A stretch of 64,000 bases of DNA from Psychrobacillus sp. OK032 (GTDB lineage: Bacteria > Bacillota > Bacilli > Bacillales_A > Planococcaceae). Numbering within the stretch: the stretch's first letter is position 1; each line of letters starts with the position of its first letter. Under the pieces are notes generated by a model, which saw nothing but the letters and a program-made list of their open reading frames with translations, was not told where the DNA came from and searched no databases. The DNA lies in contig NZ_FOGY01000009.1 of assembly GCF_900111345.1 (NCBI RefSeq), positions 1 through 64,000 on the forward strand, given 5' to 3'. Made by a program: the position numbers and the translations under genes. Positions 52,732 through 60,968 of the stretch are shown here, piece by piece.

Positions 52732-52949
52732 TAAAAACAGTATTTGCAGGTTTAATAACATTTATTGGTGTAAGCAGTTTACTTTTATTGATTGGATATT
52801 TGTTTCATTTTAAATTGTTCATGTTTAGTTTTTACGAGGAAACTTCAACAGGGTTCGAAGCTGGAGGTTCAGTAATTCCTTTTATTATCGCAATAATTTG
52901 TAGTTATTTTATCGGTAATTACTATCAAAAAAGACAACATAGTTGTTAA
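52728..52949 (+). CDS. Small two-span membrane protein
   Basis: The 73-residue protein has two spans (FAGLITFIGVSSLLLLIGYL, VIPFIIAIICSYFIGNYYQK) separated by a ~15-residue polar loop. It starts at TTG 52728 behind AGAAGGTG and overlaps the preceding small frame. Function unknown. Confidence 0.62.
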   Translation: MIKTVFAGLITFIGVSSLLLLIGYLFHFKLFMFSFYEETSTGFEAGGSVIPFIIAIICSYFIGNYYQKRQHSC

Positions 52950-52986
52950 GCTAATGGGGTGATTTGGTAAAAAAAGACAGGTAAAA

Positions 52987-53020
52987 ACGAGCTTGGAAAT
53001 GCTTCTCCAAGCTCATTTTT
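52987..53020 (+). terminator. Terminator of the small membrane gene pair
   Basis: GAGCTTGGA (52989-52997) pairs with TCCAAGCTC (53006-53014), then ATTTTTC. Confidence 0.85.
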
Positions 53021-53161
53021 CTATCCAAAATTGATCATTAACTTTATCTTAGCCTTTTCTTTTGACAATGTGAGTATTTGCTTGAGATTGACCGCAAACA
53101 TCGCTATGGACTTGGCGCTTCTGTCATTGTGTAGCAAAGAAACATTCATGTTTGTTTGCTA
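53021..53161 (-). pseudogene. Probable transposase C-terminal remnant
   Basis: The minus-strand frame reads LLHNDRSAKSIAMFAVNLKQ, then ILTLSKEKAKIKLMINFG and a stop. It has the look of the last ~40 residues of an IS transposase, with the rest lost. Family assignment is uncertain. Confidence 0.45.
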
Positions 53162-53178
53162 TACGGGGCAATCAAATG

Positions 53179-53580
53179 CTATTTTCCCATCTCGACTACA
53201 TACATCTTCGTTAAAGCCTCATAGCGCTCCGCATCAAAATCCTTCTGCCCACGCATAAATTTTTCTTTTAGATTAAAATAACATATCTCGAAGTATTCCT
53301 CGTTATGATGATGAACGAATGGATGTGTTACCTTCTCAAAAGGTCCATTTGCAAAATAACGTTCCATTTTATCTACCGTGCGAATATTAATATCACGTGC
53401 ACGCATTTCACGCAGAACAAGCTGTGTATAGGCAAATAAATCATCTTTTGGGTAGTCATAAATATAGTTAATGAGAATATGACGATCTTCTTTCGCAAAA
53501 ATACTATTTAACTCACGCCATTGTGCTAACAGCTGTGATTTCGGCAAGGTGCTGAGTAAACTTTGGTGCCATAAACGCAA
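53179..53580 (-). CDS. T4 endonuclease V-like (TIGR02328 type) protein
   Basis: The protein starts MRLWHQSLLSTLPKSQLLAQ, the classic opening of pyrimidine-dimer DNA glycosylase-like proteins, and continues with NYIYDYPKDDLFAYTQLVLR. The TTG at 53580 gives exactly this family start and is 8 bases from AGGAG; the longer frame from 53604 adds unrelated residues. It may act in DNA repair. A deleted second copy lies at 44880-45016. Confidence 0.78.
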   Translation of the reverse strand: MRLWHQSLLSTLPKSQLLAQWRELNSIFAKEDRHILINYIYDYPKDDLFAYTQLVLREMRARDINIRTVDKMERYFANGPFEKVTHPFVHHHNEEYFEICYFNLKEKFMRGQKDFDAERYEALTKMYVVEMGK

Positions 53581-53712
53581 AAAAATCATCTCCTGTTCAA
53601 CCAATTGTACAGTAATGATAACAAAATAAATTCATTTTTTTTCTTAAAAGCATTCATTCTTGATTTAAATCAATGATTCTCCCTCGGAGGCCGAGACCGA
53701 TATCATAAATAA

Positions 53713-53756
53713 AGAAGCGATTCTAAGAATATGAAAATTCTTGGAATCGCTTTTCT
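53713..53756 (-). terminator. Terminator of the 163-residue hypothetical gene
   Basis: AAGCGATTC (53715-53723) pairs with GAATCGCTT (53744-53752), with an inner AGAAT/ATTCT stem and A/T tails. It ends the minus-strand gene at 53800. Confidence 0.8.
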
Positions 53757-53799
53757 TATACGTAGTGAAAATCTCACTTTCACGCTTCAGTAACAAACA

Positions 53800-54291
53800 C
53801 TAACACCAAACGATAATTTTATAGGGGGTGGTTTGAGCGGGGATACTTCTGGTGGTAGGTCCATAGCTAACAATTAAATTCCGATTTGCAGGGTTTCTTG
53901 TAAAGGCTTGCCCATTTGTTAATAATATTGGTGTCGATGGTGAAATATTTAATCTTAATTGACCATCACTACTCTCTAACTGGCTATTAAAATAATCCAC
54001 TTTTACATTTTGATAGGCACTATCTTTTACCATAACAAGTGCCCGATATTGTGGTGGGTAAATAAAAGGAACAGGTGTATTTGCATCATAATATCCAGTT
54101 ACCCAATCTCCTACTGCTACCATAGCATGGTCTACAAAATAAGTAGTAGGGGATACCACAAAATTTACTAAATCTCCGTTGCTGTTAGTTACAGACATTA
54201 ATGTATAACAACCTTCTCCTTCTCCATTCTGTTCAATCGCAAAATCACTAATCATGGTGACGACACCATGAAAAGGTTGAAAATTTACCAT
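53800..54291 (-). CDS. Conserved hypothetical protein, beta-rich
   Basis: The 163-residue protein has no signal or span and looks beta-rich. It includes an OB-like N-terminal half (FHGVVTMISDFAIEQNGEGE, VNFVVSPTTYFVDHAMVAVG) with the motif TGYYDANTPVPFIYPPQYRA. Proteins of this look occur in Bacillales, but I know no function. GGAAGATAG precedes the ATG. Confidence 0.75.
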   Translation of the reverse strand: MVNFQPFHGVVTMISDFAIEQNGEGEGCYTLMSVTNSNGDLVNFVVSPTTYFVDHAMVAVGDWVTGYYDANTPVPFIYPPQYRALVMVKDSAYQNVKVDYFNSQLESSDGQLRLNISPSTPILLTNGQAFTRNPANRNLIVSYGPTTRSIPAQTTPYKIIVWC

Positions 54292-54650
54292 TCAACTATC
54301 TTCCTTTCAATTTCAATAGATAGAACCAGAAGCTGTTTCCATTTCTATTAATTTATGTGAAAGGACCTGTTATGGTGTACATTTTTGCATGCGGTTTCAA
54401 GTCCATTTACATAGGTACAAAAAAATGAATCTCTTTATGATGAAAAAAATACTAGTTACATACGTATAGAAACTAATGGCAAGATCGGAACAATAAATAA
54501 ATCCCTGTGTAGCATACTATCACGGAATAGTGTGTAGCATAGGGAATTTTATATGGCAGATTGTTGGAAGAGTACGGCTAACTTCTGTAGTATTAAATAT
54601 AGATAACACATTGTCCTTCTTAGGAAGGGCTAAAAAAGGAGTTAATACAA
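54292..54650. other. Leader region of the old yellow enzyme gene with a G-U-rich hairpin
   Basis: No gene is seen. At 54502-54545 the plus-strand RNA can form a 19-bp hairpin: TCCCT/AGGGA outside, two copies of GTGTAGCAT facing each other through several G-U pairs with one A-A mismatch, and ACTAT/ATAGT inside, followed by ATTTTAT. Because of the G-U pairs it is far more stable in plus-strand RNA than in minus-strand RNA. Confidence 0.5.
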
Positions 54651-55775
54651 ATGAAGCAAAAATACGAAAAGATTTTTCAAGAATTTACGTTTCCATCAGG
54701 AGTAGAAGTAAAAAATCGAATTATGGTCGCGCCTATGACTAACTATTCCTCTGAAGAAAATGGAGAGGTTTCGCAAAGTGAGCTAGCTTATTATAAAGAG
54801 CGTACCGGTGGAGTCGGAACATTCATTACTGCCTGTGCGTATGTGAGTAAAGACGGTAAAGGATTTCCGGGGCAATTCGGTATTGATGATGATAAATTCC
54901 TTCCAGGATTGAAAAAAATAGCGCAAACTATCCAGTCGAATGGGACAAAAGCGATTATACAAATTTATCATGGTGGCAGACAGTCGCCACCACGATTACT
55001 GCCAGATCAACAACCAGTTTCAGCGAGTGCAATTGCTACGGAACATGAAGGCGCAACAGTTCCGAGAGAGATGACAGAAGATGAAATAAATAATACAATC
55101 CAAGCTTTTGGTGACGCTACTAGAAGAGCTATAGAAGCAGGTTTTGATGGAGTAGAAATCCACGGCGCGAACACCTATTTATTACAGCAATTTTTCTCTC
55201 CACATTCAAATAGAAGAGAAGATCTATGGGGTGGATCTCTTGAGAATCGTATGAAGTTTCCTTTAGCTATCGTAGATTCTGTCAAAAAAGCCGTAAAGGA
55301 ATACGCAAAGAATCCATTTATCGTTGGCTATCGAATATCACCGGAAGAAGGAAGTAATCCAGGGATTCAGTTGGAAGACACTTTTCAATTTGTCGATAAG
55401 CTAGCAGATCAAGGATTAGACTATTTACATGTGTCTGTAAATCATTTCTGGAATGGCTCCTTCCGTGAAAAAGATAAAACACAGTCAAGAATTATTAAAA
55501 TACATGAAAAAATAGGAGATCGTGTTCCGGTAATTGGAGTAGGTTCATTGCATACACCAGATGAAGTGGTAGAAGCACTTGAAACAGGTGTCCCACTCAT
55601 TGCTTTAGGTCGCGAACTACTAATGGAGCCGAAGTGGATGGAGAAAGTCCAAGCAGGTGAGGAAGACCAAATACGTAAAACTCTTTCTAGACATGCCCAG
55701 GAAGAATTAGTTATTCCAGATCCATTATGGGACAGGCTGATGAATGTAAAAGGCTGGTTACCTGTAGAAGATTAA
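54651..55775 (+). CDS. NADH:flavin oxidoreductase, old yellow enzyme family (YqiG-like)
   Basis: The 374-residue FMN enzyme has the OYE barrel markers KNRIMVAPMTNYSSEENGEV, QIYHGGRQSPP, FDGVEIHGANTYLLQQFFSP and SNRREDLWGGSLENR. Family members reduce activated double bonds. AAAGGAG precedes the ATG. The MBL hydrolase gene follows after 50 bases. Confidence 0.94.
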   Translation: MKQKYEKIFQEFTFPSGVEVKNRIMVAPMTNYSSEENGEVSQSELAYYKERTGGVGTFITACAYVSKDGKGFPGQFGIDDDKFLPGLKKIAQTIQSNGTKAIIQIYHGGRQSPPRLLPDQQPVSASAIATEHEGATVPREMTEDEINNTIQAFGDATRRAIEAGFDGVEIHGANTYLLQQFFSPHSNRREDLWGGSLENRMKFPLAIVDSVKKAVKEYAKNPFIVGYRISPEEGSNPGIQLEDTFQFVDKLADQGLDYLHVSVNHFWNGSFREKDKTQSRIIKIHEKIGDRVPVIGVGSLHTPDEVVEALETGVPLIALGRELLMEPKWMEKVQAGEEDQIRKTLSRHAQEELVIPDPLWDRLMNVKGWLPVED

Positions 55776-55825
55776 AAGCGCATGGCTGAATTATCGGAAG
55801 GATTCGAAGAAAGAGGCTAAAACCT

Positions 55826-56557
55826 ATGGAGTGTAGAGTGATTGGTATGTGGGGAGGATTCCCTAAAAAGAATGGTCCTTGTTCGGGATACTTAATTCAG
55901 CATGAAGGGTTTTCGTTATTAATCGATTGCGGAAGTGGAGTATTAACGGAATTACAAAACTATATAGATTTAAATGATATTAATCATGTCATACTAACCC
56001 ATTATCATTATGATCATTTTAGCGATATTGGAGCGTATTTATTTTCTAGACTAGTGAATACACATTTAGGTAGAGCAGATGAAGAATTATGTGTGTATGG
56101 ACCAGAGGATGAAGACATGAGAAAGCAGGTGGAGGATGTTGCGTATTCTCGATTTGCTTCATTTAACGAAAAGAGTAAGTTAGAAATCGGACCATTCATC
56201 TGTACATTTATGAGAAATATTCATCCAGTTGAAACGTATAGTATAAAAATAGTATGTAGCAATAAAAGTATTGTATTTACATCTGATACTAGCTTCACGC
56301 CAGATTTAATTTCATTTGCAGCTAACGCTGATCTTCTTATTACGGAAAGTAGCTTGTATCAAGGAATGGACGGAGCAGCTTCCGGACATATGACGTCCGA
56401 GCAGGCAGGTATACTAGCATATCAATCAAATGCAAAAAAGGTGTTATTAACACATCTTCCACACTACGGTGACTTAAACGATTTAATAGTTAGTGCAAAA
56501 AAACAAGGCAATGAAAACATAGAATTAGCAGAACCAGGAATGCTGATTGAATTATAA
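55826..56557 (+). CDS. MBL-fold metal-dependent hydrolase (YhfI-like)
   Basis: The 243-residue protein has the metallo-beta-lactamase motif LTHYHYDHFSD (HxHxDH), an acidic ligand in FTSDTSF and late histidines in LLTHLPHYGD. It resembles RNase Z-related YhfI hydrolases of unknown substrate. It follows the OYE gene and ends in its own terminator, so the two form an operon. Confidence 0.92.
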   Translation: MECRVIGMWGGFPKKNGPCSGYLIQHEGFSLLIDCGSGVLTELQNYIDLNDINHVILTHYHYDHFSDIGAYLFSRLVNTHLGRADEELCVYGPEDEDMRKQVEDVAYSRFASFNEKSKLEIGPFICTFMRNIHPVETYSIKIVCSNKSIVFTSDTSFTPDLISFAANADLLITESSLYQGMDGAASGHMTSEQAGILAYQSNAKKVLLTHLPHYGDLNDLIVSAKKQGNENIELAEPGMLIEL

Positions 56558-56607
56558 AAGCTGATGGAATGAATGCCCTTTAAGGCATTTGTTCTATCAG
56601 TTTTTAT
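56556..56607 (+). terminator. Terminator of the OYE/MBL operon
   Basis: AAAGCTGAT...AATGCC pairs with GGCATT...ATCAGTTTTT; two stacked stems with a T5 tail. Confidence 0.8.
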
Positions 56608-56692
56608 ATGCATTGAAGGGGAAACAACTAGCTTTGAAAAGGGACTTTACGCCAATTTCTTTCTCAGCTAGTCTTCTTATAATTTTAGGTTT

Positions 56693-57577
56693 TTAATTTA
56701 CGATATCGTTAATGGTCATACTTAATTCTTTAATGTAAGTAGATAGTTCATCTCGAAGATCCTCTTGCTGAAGTGCAAATTCAATTGTAGTTTTCACAAA
56801 CCCAATCTTATCTCCAACATCATATCTTTTTCCTTCAAAATCATATGCGAACACCCGTTGAATTTGGTTTAGTTTCTGTATGGCATCGGTTAACTGAATT
56901 TCTCCCCCTGCTCCTACTTCATGCTTATTTAAAAACATAAAGATTTCAGGTGTAAGAATATAGCGTCCCATTATGGCAAGATTGGAAGGAGCTGTTCCTT
57001 GAGCTGGCTTTTCAACAAAGTTTAGTACCTGGTAAAGTTTTTCCACTTGTGAACCTGGATCAATTATTCCATATCGGTGTGTTTCTTTACTCGGAACTGT
57101 TTGAACCCCGATAACAGATGAATGAGTTTCTTCATATATATCAATTAATTGTTTTAAACAAGGTGTTTCGCTCTGAACGATATCATCACCTAGGAGAACA
57201 GCAAATGGGTCATTACCAACAAAATTACGTGCACACCAAATAGCGTGCCCAAGCCCCTTTGGCTCTTTTTGACGAATATAGTGAATTTCTGCAAGGTTTG
57301 TAGAGTAACGAACCTTGTCTAATAAGTCCAATTTTCCTGTTTTTAATAGGTTTTGCTCCAATTCAGGGGCAAAATCAAAATGGTCCTCAATGGAGCGTTT
57401 TCCTTTTCCTGTAACGATGATAATTTCCTCAATTCCAGACGCTATTGCTTCTTCCACAATATATTGGATGGTAGGCTTATCGACTATCGGTAGCATTTCC
57501 TTTGGTTGTGCTTTAGTTGCTGGTAAAAATCTAGTCCCAAATCCAGCTGCAGGAATGATTGCTTTTTTTATCTTCAT
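56693..57577 (-). CDS. galU: UTP-glucose-1-phosphate uridylyltransferase
   Basis: The 294-residue enzyme makes UDP-glucose for teichoic acid, capsule or glycolipid synthesis. It has the nucleotidyltransferase start [33 protein letters not shown], the LLGDDI metal site and [11 protein letters not shown] 57577 follows GAAGGAGG. It lies 115 bases after the glycosyltransferase gene on the same strand, likely one unit. It may equal Bacillus gtaB or its paralogue yngB. Confidence 0.95.
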   Translation of the reverse strand: MKIKKAIIPAAGFGTRFLPATKAQPKEMLPIVDKPTIQYIVEEAIASGIEEIIIVTGKGKRSIEDHFDFAPELEQNLLKTGKLDLLDKVRYSTNLAEIHYIRQKEPKGLGHAIWCARNFVGNDPFAVLLGDDIVQSETPCLKQLIDIYEETHSSVIGVQTVPSKETHRYGIIDPGSQVEKLYQVLNFVEKPAQGTAPSNLAIMGRYILTPEIFMFLNKHEVGAGGEIQLTDAIQKLNQIQRVFAYDFEGKRYDVGDKIGFVKTTIEFALQQEDLRDELSTYIKELSMTINDIVN

Positions 57578-57691
57578 TACATCCTCCTTCAATCTTAATT
57601 ACTTTGTATAGTGAGCAGTTGAACAATCGTCTAGTACTTGGACGAACTCTCCCAAAAGTTAGACAATCGTATAGAGCACTTCTTGAAATTT

Positions 57692-59212
57692 TTAAGCTCT
57701 ATGCCTAACTCTTAATTTCCAGATTTGATAGATCATAGCCAGAGATGAGTAAACCGTTAAATATGTTAGAACTACCCAGCCTGTTTCTAAATAAGGCTGT
57801 ACTGCCGTCTGTACCTTTTCACTTGTTAATAAAGCTCGTTGATCAATACAGAAGTAAGTTCCTAGTGCAATCAAAAGGATAATAACTACGATCCCTTCTG
57901 TAAGTTTACTTCGTGTATTGCCTCTCTCGGCGTTATACTGGATTGCCCAACCGTCTTTTTTTACAGCGGAGAATTTTCCTAACCATACATTTGCAAAGGT
58001 AATTAAATTGACCCATAAATATATTTCAGGGCTAATCAGCAATGCAGCTAAAATGACATCTATTGGTCTATGCATGGGGGTTTTTATTGCTAGTATAGTA
58101 TTTAATATAGATGCTATAACAACAGGTGTAAGCCATATCCAAGACCAAAAGAATTGGTCTGTTGCAAGAGCTACAACTAGTAGTAACATTAATAATGCGC
58201 GTATTGTCAAATTGATAAATGATTTTATTTGGGAACGCCATATTCTTGCGCGGTGTTTTGATTTAACTCCGATATCCCTATTTGTAAGTAATTCAACAGT
58301 TCCCGATTGCCATTTATTTCGTTGTTGTCGAAAGGTATGATACGACCTCATCGCGTCCACAAAACAACGGGCAGTAGGACTAATTAGTGTTTTCCATTTC
58401 TTCTGGATTTGCCAGGTTAAAAGCATATCCTCTACATCACTTTCATCTTGCCAAGGACCATCTAACTTGTTTTCATCTATAACTTCTTGTAATGCTTCTG
58501 GTCTAAATAAGGTCGCTTGGCCGCCAAGAACGTATGTACTTCCTCCGCTATATTGGAGATCTAGTAGCCAGCTTGCCATATCTTGTTTTTGTTGATGTGT
58601 CCACCAACGTGAAATTGGACCCCCATACTCACCGGTTGCAATCTTTTCTTCATAATAAACATCATCTTTTGGAATAAGGCTTTTCTTTTTTGGCATCCTC
58701 ATGGTGTACTTAGCCATTACTCCACCAATATTTCGAGAACTCATGAGTCCATCCCATAATTGAGATAATGCGTCTGGTGCTAGTCGACTATCTGCATCCA
58801 TCCCAAGTATTGCCTTGATGGAATGTTTGTAATATTCCTCTTGTATGTTTAATTTTTTATCATATAAGTCTAAAGGATCTCCATAAATACTTTTCCAAGC
58901 TGAGTTTAACGCTCCGACTTTTCGTTGTTTATTATTTTTTGTCGTAAGAACTCTCAATCTTAGGTTGAATTCAAGTCCTGCTTCTAATGCTATTTCCTCT
59001 GTCCGATCTGTACAGTTATCAGCAATCACAATCACATCAAGTTCCACGTCTTTTGGTAAGGTTTGATCCCCTAAACCAGCTAAACAGTCACGGATTGATT
59101 TCTCTTCATTATGTGCGGGAATAAAGGCAACAATTCTTGGCTTCATATACGTATTCCTTACTCTTGCTACAGTGCTACCATTGGAAATATTCATCATAGC
59201 GGAATCCATCAT
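57692..59212 (-). CDS. Family 2 glycosyltransferase, polysaccharide-synthase type
   Basis: The 506-residue protein has a GT-A domain (IVAFIPAHNEEKSIRDCLAG, metal site LGMDADSRLAPDAL, acceptor motif FRQQRNKWQSG) and four or five C-terminal spans, the layout of processive synthases such as IcaA or hyaluronan-type enzymes. An upstream AAGGAG lies 13 bases from the ATG, a little far. With galU downstream it probably makes a surface polysaccharide. Confidence 0.9.
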   Translation of the reverse strand: MMDSAMMNISNGSTVARVRNTYMKPRIVAFIPAHNEEKSIRDCLAGLGDQTLPKDVELDVIVIADNCTDRTEEIALEAGLEFNLRLRVLTTKNNKQRKVGALNSAWKSIYGDPLDLYDKKLNIQEEYYKHSIKAILGMDADSRLAPDALSQLWDGLMSSRNIGGVMAKYTMRMPKKKSLIPKDDVYYEEKIATGEYGGPISRWWTHQQKQDMASWLLDLQYSGGSTYVLGGQATLFRPEALQEVIDENKLDGPWQDESDVEDMLLTWQIQKKWKTLISPTARCFVDAMRSYHTFRQQRNKWQSGTVELLTNRDIGVKSKHRARIWRSQIKSFINLTIRALLMLLLVVALATDQFFWSWIWLTPVVIASILNTILAIKTPMHRPIDVILAALLISPEIYLWVNLITFANVWLGKFSAVKKDGWAIQYNAERGNTRSKLTEGIVVIILLIALGTYFCIDQRALLTSEKVQTAVQPYLETGWVVLTYLTVYSSLAMIYQIWKLRVRHRA

Positions 59213-59540
59213 ACTTAACCAATCACTCCTTCATCTTATAAAACAAAAAACGGGCAAGATAAATAAATTGTTATGCTGAATGTAATTATAAGTAAGTACA
59301 TAACTAAAATATGTGGGATGATAGGCAAGTAGTACTAGTTTTTAGTTGTCCCGTAATTTATTCCTTACTACCAAAATGAAAACTATGTAATTGCTAACTT
59401 TAGGCTTTATGAGTCGATATATTTGAAGGAATATATAACTTGGCATATTTCAATTTAATGGTAATGTTATCCTTTTTTATTGTACATAGTATCCATAAAA
59501 TGATGAATACTATAGAGGAAAGCTAAAAGGAGCGATACTT
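59213..59540. other. Divergent intergenic region without a gene
   Basis: Promoters for the glycosyltransferase unit and the zinc-ribbon gene should lie here, but I see no strong consensus box and no RNA gene. Confidence 0.5.
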
Positions 59541-59786
59541 ATGGCGATGTGTCCTTTATGTAATTCATTAAAAGAATTAGAAGTTTCTTGTCCCAATTGT
59601 GGTACCCAGTTAGACGACTCAGGTAAGGTATCTGATTTTTTAGATCCATATGGACATTATAATGATGAAGAGACTGTGAAAATGGGTGATGGGTATCCAA
59701 ATACAGCGAGAGATCAAATTTGTCCTCATTTGATGGTCTGTAATGATTGTGGATATGATGTGGTGAAATTCATACAAGAAGAATAA
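59541..59786 (+). CDS. Small zinc-ribbon protein
   Basis: The 81-residue protein has two Cys pairs at the start (CPLCNSLKELEVSCPNCG) and two more near the end (CPHLMVCNDCG), so it can bind two zinc ions. No other domain is present. AAAGGAGCG precedes the ATG. Function unknown. Confidence 0.78.
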   Translation: MAMCPLCNSLKELEVSCPNCGTQLDDSGKVSDFLDPYGHYNDEETVKMGDGYPNTARDQICPHLMVCNDCGYDVVKFIQEE

Positions 59787-59793
59787 TCATAAT

Positions 59794-59958
59794 ATGCTCC
59801 ACGAAGCATCGGTGTTTACACATGGTGCAACCGAGTTTACAAGAATGTTAAATGGGCCATTTTTCAAGACAGTGACTTTTGGTAGACTAGACAGCCAAAC
59901 GCTTACGCGAAAGGCTGTATTTTTTGTGGGGAGAGATGCTCGGATCATTAAGTTTTAA
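59794..59958 (+). CDS. Short unsupported frame, 54 residues
   Basis: An ATG at 59794 opens a 54-codon frame (VFTHGATEFTRMLNGPFF in the middle, VFFVGRDARIIKF at the end). It has no ribosome site and no family I know. It may be the end of a lost gene. Confidence 0.25.
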   Translation: MLHEASVFTHGATEFTRMLNGPFFKTVTFGRLDSQTLTRKAVFFVGRDARIIKF

Positions 59959-60027
59959 AAGAAAATGTTAGAAACAATTATTTTAGGGAAAAGAAAGGGT
60001 GAAAAGAACATTAGGAAGGTGAATGTG

Positions 60028-60186
60028 ATGAAAAAAGAGTCAAATCATGAAAAGGATTCCTCCAATCAAAAAGATCTAACTGTTGAACAAGGAAAGCCTA
60101 ATGAGTTAAGTGAGCAACAGAAAGAAAAACTTCAGGTGAAAGATGGTCAAAATGACCACCATGTGGATGAACGCGGCGGAAATTAA
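60028..60186 (+). CDS. Small hydrophilic protein
   Basis: The 52-residue protein is almost entirely polar and probably unstructured (ESNHEKDSSNQKDLTVEQ, VKDGQNDHHVDERGGN). ATG 60028 follows GGAAGGTG. Such proteins in spore formers can be spore-core or stress proteins, but there is no direct sign of this here. Confidence 0.65.
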   Translation: MKKESNHEKDSSNQKDLTVEQGKPNELSEQQKEKLQVKDGQNDHHVDERGGN

Positions 60187-60270
60187 GTTTAGAAAGTTAA
60201 TATAATGAAATCCGTGACTCCATGTGGGATTTTTAATTTAGATTCTCTTTTTGGGGGGAACAGCGCAATT

Positions 60271-60302
60271 GAGGCAACAACACCTTAGGTGGTTGTTGCC
60301 TC
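60271..60302. other. Hairpin without T tract
   Basis: GAGGCAACAAC (60271-60281) pairs with GTTGTTGCCTC (60292-60302). It lacks a T run on either side, so it is not a clear terminator, but it lies between two small genes that end toward each other. Confidence 0.6.
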
Positions 60303-60308
60303 TCTGAA

Positions 60309-60469
60309 TTAAAGCATTTTTGAATTATCGTTTTTTTGTGTGCTTGGATTTTCTACTTTAGGTTTAATATGTTGTTTGGCGATATCAGGATTCATTTGTA
60401 ACGTTGCAGCATCTAAATTATTATTCATTGCACCTGTTTTTCATTTTTCGCGTTTACATCATGTTTCAA
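60309..60469 (-). pseudogene. Small gene interrupted by a one-base frameshift
   Basis: A TTG at 60469 stands 8 bases after GGAGGG and reads MKHDVNAKNEKQ before a stop. In the next frame, NNNLDAATLQMNPDIAKQHI continues to a stop at 60309. One extra A in the A5 run at 60437-60441 would join them into a ~54-residue hydrophilic protein. Either the gene is broken or the run is miscalled. I do not recognise the protein. Confidence 0.55.
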
Positions 60470-60594
60470 GCTACATTCCCTCCAATTTGATATGACCTAT
60501 ACCTTATTTTGCTCTTTAAAATATACTGTATGTATAGATTTGTCGGAAACATTTTCAAGATAGTACTAAACAGTTTTCTTTCACGTCGTATATG

Positions 60595-60623
60595 TTGAAT
60601 GCAACAAAGTTTCTGTATATAAT
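60595..60623 (+). promoter_or_regulatory. Promoter of the antisense antitoxin RNA
   Basis: TTGAAT (60595-60600) and a perfect TATAAT (60618-60623) are exactly 17 bases apart. Transcription would start near 60630 and run into the 3' end of the toxin gene. Confidence 0.85.
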
Positions 60624-60629
60624 GAATTT

Positions 60630-60760
60630 AGAAACGTACAATAAAAAGACTGGATACGCGAATATCCAGCCTCACAATTGCAAACCGCAGAAAGAGCGGT
60701 TGGTCCGGGTAAGAAGTAACCGTTAAACCTTTAGCTCAGGGGACGGTTATTTCTTTTTTT
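60630..60760 (+). ncRNA. Antitoxin RNA, antisense to the toxin mRNA 3' end
   Basis: A ~130-base transcript is predicted from the strong promoter at 60595-60623 to a terminator made of AGTAACCGT (60715-60723) and ACGGTTATT (60743-60751) followed by a T run to 60760. No open frame lies in it. It overlaps the toxin mRNA by about 120 bases, including the last codons of the toxin. This is the RatA/SR4 arrangement: the RNA pairs with the toxin message and leads to its degradation or non-translation. Confidence 0.75.
60640..60669 (-). terminator. Terminator of the toxin mRNA
   Basis: On the minus strand CTGGATA pairs with TATCCAG (60650-60656 with 60663-60669) and a T run follows. It fixes the toxin message 3' end near 60643, leaving a ~100-base 3' UTR. 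Confidence 0.85.
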
Positions 60761-60854
60761 CAAAGAAAATAATCAATGTCACAACGATTGAAAAAGCCGC
60801 TAATAGTACAGCACTAAGCTGTATTAACAAACTGATTGCTTCGTATATGGTCAT
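60747..60854 (-). CDS. Type I toxin, BsrG/TxpA (holin-like toxin) family
   Basis: The 35-residue peptide has the family opening MTIYEAISLLIQ, one hydrophobic span (LSAVLLAAFSIVVTLIIFF) and a basic end (EKKK). Members insert in the membrane and stop growth. ATG 60854 is 8 bases from AAGGAGG, which itself can be masked by CACTTCC 6 bases upstream. Longer in-frame starts lie before the ribosome site. An antisense RNA covers its 3' end. Confidence 0.88.
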   Translation of the reverse strand: MTIYEAISLLIQLSAVLLAAFSIVVTLIIFFEKKK

Positions 60855-60915
60855 TGGCATCACCTCCTTGAAAGGAAGTGACCAACCGCCCACCCTGCTA
60901 TGCAATTGTAAAATG

Positions 60916-60924
60916 ATTATAGCA
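60916..60924 (-). promoter_or_regulatory. Extended -10 promoter of the toxin
   Basis: On the minus strand TGCTATAAT gives a perfect -10 with a TG extension; no good -35 is seen. Transcription would start near 60909, about 55 bases before the toxin ATG. Confidence 0.65.
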
Positions 60925-60968
60925 CATAATAGAACGAATGATCTTTTTGAGGTCAGAATTATCAAAAA

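Noticed and set aside
53031-53258. 75-codon plus-strand frame
   Set aside because: It runs antisense through the transposase remnant and into the endonuclease-V-like gene and has no ribosome site.
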